Below are positions 23,748 to 29,817 of a DNA stretch of 32,525 nucleotides, piece after piece. Within the stretch, counting starts at the first letter, position 1, and every line of letters starts with the position of its first letter. This stretch comes from Actinomycetales bacterium. Lineage in GTDB: Bacteria; Actinomycetota; Actinomycetes; Actinomycetales; Quadrisphaeraceae. The notes under the pieces are model-generated. The model was given only the letters and a program-made list of their open reading frames with translations, did not search any database and was not told the origin of the DNA. Position numbers and translations under genes: made by a program. The stretch covers positions 1 through 32,525 of the forward strand of contig JAKONK010000178.1 of NCBI GenBank assembly GCA_022701985.1, written 5' to 3'.

Positions 23748-23753
23748 GGGGCC

Positions 23754-24137
23754 ATGGCTGCTGGTGGCGCGTCGCTCGGGACGCTGGAGCGCGACGTGAT
23801 GGCCCACCTGTGGGACGCCGGCTCGGCGCAGACGGTGCGGCAGGTCCACGAGGCTCTCTCCGGGCCCCCCCTGCAGAAGGGCCTCGCCTACACGACGGTC
23901 ATGACCGTGCTCGACCGCCTCGCCAAGAAGGGCGTGGTGCGCCAGGAGCGCGCCGGCCGCGCCTTCGAGTACTCCCCGGTGCAGACCCGTGAGGAGATGA
24001 CGGCCGCGGTGATGCTCGAGGCGCTCGGCGCCACCACCGACCCCTCCGCGCGCGACGCGGCGCTGGTGCACTTCGTGGGGCGGGTCGGCCCCCAGGGCGT
24101 GGCCGCGCTGCGCGCCGCCCTCGACGCCGCCGGCTGA
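23754..24137 (+). CDS. BlaI/MecI/CopY-family repressor
   Basis: A 127-residue winged-helix repressor. The family pattern is complete: LGTLERDVMAHLWDAG, TVRQVHEALS, GLAYTTVMTVLDRLAKKGVVRQERAGRAFEYSPVQTREEMTAAVM, then a helical dimer domain. In BlaR/BlaI-type systems a membrane metalloprotease cleaves the repressor after sensing a signal. Here the M56 peptidase follows 45 nt downstream, forming that pair. It diverges from cydABDC, and operator-like sites lie in the 82-bp gap, so it may control both itself and cytochrome bd. No beta-lactamase gene is present. The message appears leaderless. Confidence 0.93.
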   Translation: MAAGGASLGTLERDVMAHLWDAGSAQTVRQVHEALSGPPLQKGLAYTTVMTVLDRLAKKGVVRQERAGRAFEYSPVQTREEMTAAVMLEALGATTDPSARDAALVHFVGRVGPQGVAALRAALDAAG

Positions 24138-24182
24138 CGGCCGGCAGACCGTCACCAGAGCCCGCCCGAGCCACCGCCAGCG

Positions 24183-25142
24183 GTGACCGCCTTCGCGCTC
24201 GGCCTGCTGGGCCTGGTGCTCTCCCTCGTCGTGCCCGCAGCCCTCGCGCGGGCGCGCTGGACGGCCGCCACCCCCGCCGCCGCGGTGGTGCTGTGGCAGG
24301 CGGTGGTGCTCGCCTCGGTGCTCTCCGCCGTCGGCGTCGTGCTCATCGCGCCCGAGGAGCTGACCAGCGCGCTGCGCGCCGGTCCCGACGTCCAGGCCTG
24401 GGGGCTGGTGGGAGCGCTGGCGGTCGCGCTGCTCATCGTGGCGCGGCTGGTCGTGAGCTTCGTCGGGGTGCTGCGCCGCTCGGCCGCGCGCCGCGAGCGC
24501 CACCGCGAGCTGGTCGACCTGCTCGACGACGTCGAGCGCCGCTCCGACCTCGGTGCGGCGTCAGCGGCGGGTGAGGGGCTGCGGGTGCTCGACGCCCCGC
24601 TCCCCCTGGCCTACGGCCTGCCCGGGCGCAGCCCGCGCGTGGTGGTGAGCGACGGCGCGCTGCGCCTCCTCGACGACGCCCAGCTGCGCGCCGTGCTCGC
24701 CCACGAGCAGGCGCACCTCGACGCCCGGCACGACGTGGTGCTGGAGTCGTTCGCGGCGTTCCACCGCGCCGTCCCCCGGCCGCTGCGCAACGAGCGGGCC
24801 CTGGGCGCCGTCGAGCTGCTGCTGGAGGCGGCCGCCGACGACGCCGCCAGCCGGCGCTGCGGCCGGGCGCCCGTCGCGGCGGCGCTGGAGCGGCTGGGCG
24901 GCGCGCTCGACCCCGGCGTGGGGTCGCTGGCGGCCGCCGACGCCGAGGCCCACCGCTCCCCGGACGCCGCGACGGCCACCGACCAGCGGCACCGCCGGCT
25001 GGAGCGCCTCGGCGCACCGGCCGGAGGGCGCCTGCGGGCGGCCGCCGTCGTCCTGCTCGCCGGGCTGGTGCTGGTGCTGCCGCCCGCGGTGCTCGTGGCG
25101 CCCTGGCTCGCCGGGGCGCTGGACTCGGCCCCGCTCCCCTGA
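24183..25142 (+). CDS. M56-family (BlaR1-type) membrane metallopeptidase
   Basis: A 319-residue membrane peptidase. Helices near 3-20, 33-55 and 72-98 are followed by the catalytic domain, with the zinc motif LAHEQAHLDARHD (HExxH at 174-178), preceded by the typical PLAYGLPGRSPRVVVSDGAL strand and followed by ELLLEAAADDAASR, whose Glu or Asp is the likely third ligand. A last helix lies near 283-308. It lacks the penicillin-binding sensor domain of BlaR1, so the signal is something else. It probably cleaves or inactivates the upstream BlaI protein. GTG 24183 starts it. It converges with the amidase gene, 7 nt apart. Confidence 0.9.
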   Translation: MTAFALGLLGLVLSLVVPAALARARWTAATPAAAVVLWQAVVLASVLSAVGVVLIAPEELTSALRAGPDVQAWGLVGALAVALLIVARLVVSFVGVLRRSAARRERHRELVDLLDDVERRSDLGAASAAGEGLRVLDAPLPLAYGLPGRSPRVVVSDGALRLLDDAQLRAVLAHEQAHLDARHDVVLESFAAFHRAVPRPLRNERALGAVELLLEAAADDAASRRCGRAPVAAALERLGGALDPGVGSLAAADAEAHRSPDAATATDQRHRRLERLGAPAGGRLRAAAVVLLAGLVLVLPPAVLVAPWLAGALDSAPLP

Positions 25143-25149
25143 CCGCGCG

Positions 25150-26568
25150 TCAGGAGAAGTGCGCCTTGGGGATGACGCCGTGCACGCCGACCGTCCGGTC
25201 GACCAGCTGCGACACCACGAAGCTCGCCGCCGCCGACAGGTAGGCGTACGCCACGGGCCGCTCCACGCCCAGCTCCTCCACGAGGAAGTCGAGGGCGTTG
25301 ACCACGGCCCGGCGGGCCGCCACGTCGAGGTCGGTGCCCTGGGTGCCGTCGGCGATCCCGTCGGGGTCGGACAGCCCGATGGGGACCCAGGCCTCGTCGG
25401 TCTCGCCGAACGGGTAGCGGTGGGCGATCGCCGGCGCGTCACCGGAGCCGGCCTTGCAGACGGTGAGCCGGAACGTGGTGCGCAGCGACCCCTCGAGGGC
25501 GGTGAGCGCGGCCTCGCCGTCGCCCATCGCGAAGTGCGGGTCGCCGGTGTGGAACAGGGCGCCCTCGGCCGCCACCGGCAGGTAGAAGGTCGAGCCGGGG
25601 CCGAGCAGCCCCACGTCGATGTTGCCGCCGCCCAGCGTCGGGGGCACCGAGTCGAGCGTCGGGTCGACCAGACCGCCCGCGGCCGGAGCGGGGAAGCGCG
25701 CGACGCCCATCATCCCCATGAAGGGGTCGAGCGGGAACGCGATCCGGCCCCCGGAGCGGCCCATCGTGCCCACGGCGGAGCCACCCGGACCGGGCTCGGC
25801 GGGGGTGAAGACCGAGACGTTGCCGTACTGCTGCGGGTCTCCCGTGCTGCGGCCGTCGGTAGCGACCGGCGGCATGACCTCGTCGAGCGTGATGCCGGCG
25901 GGAGCGCCGCCGTCGCGGGTGCGGGCCAGCGCCCCCTTGCCGTGCCGGCTGGAGACGACGCCGTAGGGCACGCGCAGCAGCGCGCTCACCGTCTCGACCT
26001 TGAGCACGTCACCGGGCTGCGCGCCCTCGACGAAGACCGGCCCGGTGACCACGTGCGGGCCGTCGACGTCGAAGCGCCGCTCGTGGCGCGCGTAGCCGGC
26101 GGCGATGGCGACGGCGTCCTCCAGCACCCCGGACGCGGGGACGCCGTGCTCGCCGAACCACGCCACCGGGTCGCGCCCCTGGTCCTCGAGGATGCCCTCG
26201 TGGCTGACCGTGTCGACGGTGACGGTGGCCCCGCTGGGCACCTGCAGCACCGCCTCGGCACCGACGGCGGGCAGGTAGCCCCAGCGGACGGCGTCGGGCT
26301 CCGACGGCAGGTAGAAGTCGCCGTCGATGCGCCCGGCCCCGGGCTGCAGCGGGGAGCTCGGCACCTCGACCTTCGCGCCACCGCCGGGGCGGCCCGGGCC
26401 GCCGGCCGCACCCCCGCCCGAGCCACCCGTCGCGAGGGCGGGGCCGGCGGTGCCCAGCAGCCCCGCACCGCCGCCGAGCGCCGCGGCCGCGGCGAGGAGC
26501 CCGCGGCGGCCCAGGCCGCGGTGGAGCAGGTGGGCGGTCTGCGGAGCGTCGAGCGCGTCGTGGTTCAC
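25150..26568 (-). CDS. Tat-exported acetamidase/formamidase-family protein
   Basis: A 472-residue protein. The N-terminus HRGLGRRGLLAAAAALGGGAGLLG is a twin-arginine signal ending near ALATGG (about 50), with a Gly/Pro-rich spacer after it. The catalytic domain follows the acetamidase/formamidase fold: SGATVTVDTVSHEG, FVEGAQPGDVLKVET, GTMGRSGGRIAFPLDPFMGMMGV, PPTLGGGNIDVGLLGPGSTFYLPV, and ALFHTGDPHFAMGDGEAALTALE. These enzymes hydrolyse formamide or acetamide to ammonia and an acid; secretion is unusual for that role, so the substrate may differ. GTG 26568 is chosen: it begins just before the signal, and CAGGGT ends 7 nt upstream. The frame is open to 27036, but that part is antisense to the next gene. 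Confidence 0.9.
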   Translation of the reverse strand: MNHDALDAPQTAHLLHRGLGRRGLLAAAAALGGGAGLLGTAGPALATGGSGGGAAGGPGRPGGGAKVEVPSSPLQPGAGRIDGDFYLPSEPDAVRWGYLPAVGAEAVLQVPSGATVTVDTVSHEGILEDQGRDPVAWFGEHGVPASGVLEDAVAIAAGYARHERRFDVDGPHVVTGPVFVEGAQPGDVLKVETVSALLRVPYGVVSSRHGKGALARTRDGGAPAGITLDEVMPPVATDGRSTGDPQQYGNVSVFTPAEPGPGGSAVGTMGRSGGRIAFPLDPFMGMMGVARFPAPAAGGLVDPTLDSVPPTLGGGNIDVGLLGPGSTFYLPVAAEGALFHTGDPHFAMGDGEAALTALEGSLRTTFRLTVCKAGSGDAPAIAHRYPFGETDEAWVPIGLSDPDGIADGTQGTDLDVAARRAVVNALDFLVEELGVERPVAYAYLSAAASFVVSQLVDRTVGVHGVIPKAHFS

Positions 26569-26592
26569 ACCTGCGACCCTGCTGGGGAGTCC

Positions 26593-26618
26593 GTTTCGTC
26601 CGGGTTTCAGCGGGTTTC
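26593..26618 (-). repeat. Three phased GAAAC repeats upstream of the amidase
   Basis: On the plus strand GTTTC occurs at 26593, 26604 and 26614 (spacings 11 and 10), the last two as CGGGTTTC. They lie 25-50 nt upstream of the amidase GTG, where an activator could bind. Confidence 0.4.
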
Positions 26619-26733
26619 CCCCTCGTGAAGTTCGCCGGGCCGGCGGTCCGCGCGCCTGCGCGCCGCGGGCACCGCGTCCGTGCGAGCCTGGGAGCGCGCA
26701 CCTGCGCCCCCACTGCTGAGAGGGGCGGACCCC

Positions 26734-27165
26734 GTGGCCGCCGACCCACCGACCCACCCCGACCGCGCCGGCCTCGACGAGCAGCGCCGGCTCCACGACG
26801 CCACCGTCGACCAGCGCGCCCGGGAGGCGGCGCTGCGGCGCCAGGCGGCCGTCGGCGACCGCCGCCGCCAGCAGGACGACGACGACCGCCGCCGCCACCT
26901 CGCCGAGCAGCAGCGGGCGGCGGAGCGCCGCGTGCGCGACGAGCAGGTGCGGCTGCGCCACCTCGCCGAGGACGAGGAGCGCCGGCGGCGCCAGGCCTAC
27001 GACGCCGCGCTGCGCCGCGAGCGCGTGGTGACCCACCTGGCGCGCACCGACCCGGCGCGCAGCGGGGAGCTGCTGCGCGCCCAGCAGGACGTCACCCGCA
27101 CCGAGGCGCAGTGGCGCGAGGCCGACGAGGTCCGCCGGAGGTGGCCCTCCCGCTGGCCCTGGTGA
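26734..27165 (+). CDS. Highly charged coiled-coil protein of unknown function
   Basis: A 143-residue protein made almost wholly of Arg, Glu, Asp, Gln and Ala in long helical heptads, for example LDEQRRLHDATVDQRAREAALRRQAA, DDDRRRHLAEQQRAAERRVRDEQVRLRHLAEDEERRRRQAYDAALRRERVV, with no membrane segment or Cys. This should form an extended coiled coil. The GTG at 26734 is preceded by GAGAGGGG at useful spacing. No family is recognised. Opposite-strand frames are open across this segment too, as is common at this GC level, so the call rests on the start signal, helix pattern and clean gene spacing. Confidence 0.6.
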   Translation: MAADPPTHPDRAGLDEQRRLHDATVDQRAREAALRRQAAVGDRRRQQDDDDRRRHLAEQQRAAERRVRDEQVRLRHLAEDEERRRRQAYDAALRRERVVTHLARTDPARSGELLRAQQDVTRTEAQWREADEVRRRWPSRWPW

Positions 27166-27187
27166 CCCGCACCCGGCGAGCGGTCGG

Positions 27188-28201
27188 CTAGACGGCTCGG
27201 GCCCACCCCGCGGGGTCGTCGGGGCCCGGCACCGCCACGACGGCGTTCCACAGCAGCAGGACGTCGAGCCACGACCGCTCGGCCGCGCTCAGCCGCCGCA
27301 CGGACTCGTACCCCTCGACCAGCACCGCCCTCGCGGCGGGCGGGGTCGGCCCCCACCCGGTGAAGCGGGTGGCGAGGTAGGTGCAGGCCTGCGCCAGGTC
27401 GGCGACGCGGTGGCGGAGCGCCACCTCGTCGAGGTCGAGGACGGCCGCCACCTCGGTGCCGCGCACCAGGACGTTGGCGGCGCGGAAGTCCCCGTGGACC
27501 AGCTGCGGGGCGTCGTCGAGCACCGGCGCCGCCTCCAGCAGCGAGGCGAGCCGGCGTGACGCCTCCGGGACGTGGCCCGGGTCGTGGCCGGCCAGCCAGC
27601 CCGCCACCTGCGCACGGGGCTCGGTGGCCGCGGTCGCGCCAGCGAGCCCGGGTGGTGCCACCGCGAGGGCGGCCACCAGCTCGGTCGGCGCCTGTGCGAG
27701 CGCCGCGTGCACCCGGGCCAGGCACGCACCCGCGGAGCGCACAGCGGCGGGGTCCGCCACGTCGAGCCAGTCACCGGCCACCTCCGGCAGCACGCACAGC
27801 GACAGCGGCCCGGCGGGCCCGGGGAGGACGACGCGCACCCGCCCGTCAGCGGACACCAGAGGAGCGGCGACCGGGACGCCGTGCTCGGCGAGCAGCACCA
27901 CCAGCTGCGTGGAGGCTGCCAGCCGCTCGAAGCGCTCCTGCGCGCACGACAGCTTGACGACGACGGCGCGCGAGCCGGCCCCGGCCCAGACGACGGCGTT
28001 GCGGTCGCTGATGACCGCCCTGCTCACGGCCGGGGCACCGCTGGCGGGGAGCCCCCAGGTGGAGGCCAGCGCCGCCGTCGTCCAGCGGCCGAGGCCGTCG
28101 AGGTCGTCGAAGCCGAAGCGGCGCGAGAGCGCCGCGGCGGGGTCGGTGGGCTCCCACAGCATGGAGAGCCCGGCGGGCAGCGGGTCGGATGCGTCGCCCA
28201 C
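27188..28201 (-). CDS. Aminoglycoside phosphotransferase-family kinase
   Basis: A 337-residue protein-kinase-fold phosphotransferase. Key parts: AVVVKLSCAQERFERLA with the ATP-binding Lys83, an adjacent LVVLLAEHGVPVAAPLV strand, the catalytic loop LVHGDFRAANVLV (H236, D238, N243), and the metal-binding VLDLDEVALRHRVADLAQ (D256/D258). A hydrophobic WLDVLLLWNAVV helix lies near the end. Families with this core phosphorylate antibiotics, choline, homoserine or sugars; resistance is not implied. GTG 28201 is chosen, 5 nt after the upstream VOC stop; the ATG at 28162 is an alternative. No Shine-Dalgarno is seen, so translation probably depends on coupling to the small VOC gene. Confidence 0.85.
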   Translation of the reverse strand: MGDASDPLPAGLSMLWEPTDPAAALSRRFGFDDLDGLGRWTTAALASTWGLPASGAPAVSRAVISDRNAVVWAGAGSRAVVVKLSCAQERFERLAASTQLVVLLAEHGVPVAAPLVSADGRVRVVLPGPAGPLSLCVLPEVAGDWLDVADPAAVRSAGACLARVHAALAQAPTELVAALAVAPPGLAGATAATEPRAQVAGWLAGHDPGHVPEASRRLASLLEAAPVLDDAPQLVHGDFRAANVLVRGTEVAAVLDLDEVALRHRVADLAQACTYLATRFTGWGPTPPAARAVLVEGYESVRRLSAAERSWLDVLLLWNAVVAVPGPDDPAGWARAV

Positions 28202-28206
28202 GGCGG

Positions 28207-28443
28207 TCAGCGGGGCGGGCCGTGCAGGTCGGGGTCGTGCGCGACCTCCCGGGCGTGGCCGTCCGGGTCGAGGAAGCACCCGTCGAGGTCGTCGAAGAAG
28301 GGGCTGCGCTCGGCGGGCTCGCTGGCCACCGCGTCCGCCGCCTCCGGACGCCGCTGCCAGCCGAGCGCCTCGTAGGAGGCGGTGGCTCGGCCGAGGTCGG
28401 CCACCCCCGGCGTGACGATCGAGATCCGTGACGGGACGGTCAT
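28207..28443 (-). CDS. Shortened VOC/glyoxalase-family protein
   Basis: Only 78 residues, versus about 130 in VOC proteins. The first half is intact: RISIVTPGVADLGRATASYEALGWQRRP. The last part is the normal C-terminus FLDPDGHAREVAHDPDL, with the metal-type Glu. The middle strands are missing: residues 30-50 jump from GWQRRPEAADAV to FFDDLDGCFLDPDGH. This looks like an in-frame internal deletion of about 60 residues with both ends kept in frame. It may be a pseudogene remnant or a miniature protein. It is upstream of the phosphotransferase in the same operon. The ATG at 28443 has CACGGT ending 7 nt upstream. Confidence 0.65.
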   Translation of the reverse strand: MTVPSRISIVTPGVADLGRATASYEALGWQRRPEAADAVASEPAERSPFFDDLDGCFLDPDGHAREVAHDPDLHGPPR

Positions 28444-28509
28444 GCTCCCGACCGTGCCACGCGGGTCGGACGGCGTCGAGGTCGCCGCGCGGCTGTCGGT
28501 GGCGGCGCC

Positions 28510-28515
28510 GATGCT
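28510..28515 (+). promoter_or_regulatory. Leaderless -10 element GATGCT
   Basis: GATGCT is followed by GGAGGG (6 nt) and the GTG at 28522. The GGAGGG could be read as a Shine-Dalgarno, but it touches the start codon, so it more likely fills the leaderless spacing. Confidence 0.5.
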
Positions 28516-28521
28516 GGAGGG

Positions 28522-28620
28522 GTGTTCCTCTTCTTCAGCAACCGGGCCGGCTGCCTGGGCTCCCTGGTGGTCTCGGTCGTCGTGACGCTGGTGCTGGTCG
28601 CCGTCTTCACCGCGCTGTGA
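28522..28620 (+). CDS. 32-residue single-pass membrane peptide
   Basis: A tiny gene too short for most gene finders: MFLFFSNRAGCLGSLVV, then a hydrophobic helix SVVVTLVLVAVFTAL to the end. The FSNRxGCLGSLxVSVVVTLVL pattern is one I recognise as recurring in actinobacterial small hypothetical proteins, which supports it being real. The only charged residue is one Arg, before the helix, placing the N-terminus in the cytoplasm. Its stop TGA overlaps the GTG of the radical SAM gene (GTGA at 28617-28620), so the two are translationally coupled. A leaderless promoter element precedes it. Function unknown. Confidence 0.7.
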   Translation: MFLFFSNRAGCLGSLVVSVVVTLVLVAVFTAL

Positions 28621-29702
28621 CGGCCCCTGCGCCGCCCGCCCGCCCGCGACGGCTGCTCGACGTCCGCACCGTCTACGCCGAGCCGGCGGCGCTGGCGCTG
28701 CCCCGGGGGCAGCAGGTTGTGCAGCGCTGGCCCGACGCCGAGGTGGTCGAGGTCCCTTCGGCGCTGCGCATCCCGCAGGTGCACGGCGACGACGCCAGCG
28801 TCGAGCGCTGGGTGCGCACCAAGACCGAGGTGCTGGCGCTCGGCGTGCGCAAGTCCCTCACCGCCCGCAAGAACGAGCGGAGCGCCAACTGGATCGCGCC
28901 GTCGCTGTCCAACGGCTGCGCCATGGCCTGCGCCTACTGCTACGTGCCGCGGCACAAGGGGTACGCCAACCCCATCACCGTCTACGCGAACAGCGACGAC
29001 GTGGTCGGCTACCTGCAGCGCCACGTGGGCCGGCAGGGCGTGAAGCCCGGTCCGGACCAGTGCGACCCGGCGGCGTGGGTCTACGACATCGGTGAGAACT
29101 CCGACGCCTCCGTCGACGCGGTCGTGTCCGACAACGTGCGCGACCTCGTGGCCGCCTTCGCCGCGATGCCGACGGCCAAGGCGAGCTTCGCCACCAAGCA
29201 CGTGAACCGCGACCTGCTCACCTACGACCCCCGGGGCCGGACGCGGGTGCGCTTCTCGGTGATGCCGGAGCGGATGGCGAAGCTCGTCGACGTCCGCACC
29301 GACCCGGTGCGCGAGCGGATCGCCGCCGTCGACGACTTCGTGGACGCCGGGTACGAGGTGCACCTCAACCTCTCACCGGTGATCGTCCACGAGGGGTGGC
29401 TCGAGGAGTGGGCGGAGCTGCTGGCCCAGCTCGACGACGCGCTGTCGCCGCGGTCCAAGGCGCAGTGCGCTGCGGAGGTCATCTTCCTCACCCACAACGC
29501 CGGGCTGCACGAGGTGAACCTGGGCTGGCACCCGAAGGGCGAGGAGGCGCTGTGGCGCCCCGACGTGCAGGAGGCCAAGCGCTCCCACAACGGGATGGAG
29601 AACGTCCGCTACCGGGCGCGGTGGAAGGCGGTGTGGGTGCAGCGGCTGCTCGACCTCGTCGCCGACCGCACGCCGTGGCTGACCGTCCGCTACGCCTTCT
29701 GA
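28617..29702 (+). CDS. Spore photoproduct lyase-family radical SAM protein
   Basis: A 361-residue radical SAM enzyme of the SPL family. The cluster motif is CAMACAYCYVPRHKGYANPITVYAN (CxxxCxxC near residues 100-107). Other blocks: AAWVYDIGENSDASVDAVVSDNVRDLV, ASFATKHVNRDLLTYDPRGRTRVRFSVMPERMAKLVDVRTDPVRERI, GYEVHLNLSPVIVHEGWLEEWAELL, and VNLGWHPKGEEALWRPDVQE. Bacillus SplB repairs UV-induced spore photoproduct; homologues in non-sporulating actinobacteria are little studied and may act on other DNA lesions. The GTG at 28617 overlaps the stop of the 32-residue gene. It ends 115 nt before the oxidoreductase, with a repeat in the gap. Confidence 0.9.
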   Translation: MTAPAPPARPRRLLDVRTVYAEPAALALPRGQQVVQRWPDAEVVEVPSALRIPQVHGDDASVERWVRTKTEVLALGVRKSLTARKNERSANWIAPSLSNGCAMACAYCYVPRHKGYANPITVYANSDDVVGYLQRHVGRQGVKPGPDQCDPAAWVYDIGENSDASVDAVVSDNVRDLVAAFAAMPTAKASFATKHVNRDLLTYDPRGRTRVRFSVMPERMAKLVDVRTDPVRERIAAVDDFVDAGYEVHLNLSPVIVHEGWLEEWAELLAQLDDALSPRSKAQCAAEVIFLTHNAGLHEVNLGWHPKGEEALWRPDVQEAKRSHNGMENVRYRARWKAVWVQRLLDLVADRTPWLTVRYAF

Positions 29703-29749
29703 CCGCCCCCGCGGGCCGCGGGGCACCGGGCGCGGCGGGGCGGCCGGAC

Positions 29750-29793
29750 TCCATGATCACGCGTGATCCTGCGCACAGCGTCCATGATCACGG
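29750..29793. repeat. Dispersed CGTGATCATGGA repeat, intergenic copy
   Basis: TCCATGATCACG (29750-29761), then CGTGATC (29762-29768), and TCCATGATCACGG (29781-29793). The first two make a perfect 14-bp palindrome GATCACGCGTGATC. CTGCGCACAGCG between matches the spacer of the copy in cydDC. It ends 12 nt before the -10 hexamer of the next gene. Confidence 0.8.
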
Positions 29794-29804
29794 TCGGGGG
29801 TGGG

Positions 29805-29810
29805 GAGAAT
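29805..29810 (+). promoter_or_regulatory. Leaderless -10 element GAGAAT
   Basis: GAGAAT is followed by 7 nt and the GTG at 29818. The dispersed repeat lies just upstream, over the usual -35 position. Confidence 0.5.
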
Positions 29811-29817
29811 GGGTGCC

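Noticed and set aside
23754-25142. Beta-lactam resistance sensor system
   Set aside because: The M56 protein lacks a penicillin-binding domain, and no beta-lactamase or mecA-like gene is present.
26569-27036. Upstream extension of the amidase frame
   Set aside because: It would place 156 unrelated residues before a normal Tat signal peptide and lie antisense to the coiled-coil gene.
27188-28201. Antibiotic-resistance aminoglycoside phosphotransferase
   Set aside because: Only the general kinase fold is visible; residues specific to aminoglycoside binding cannot be recognised, and many such genes have metabolic roles.
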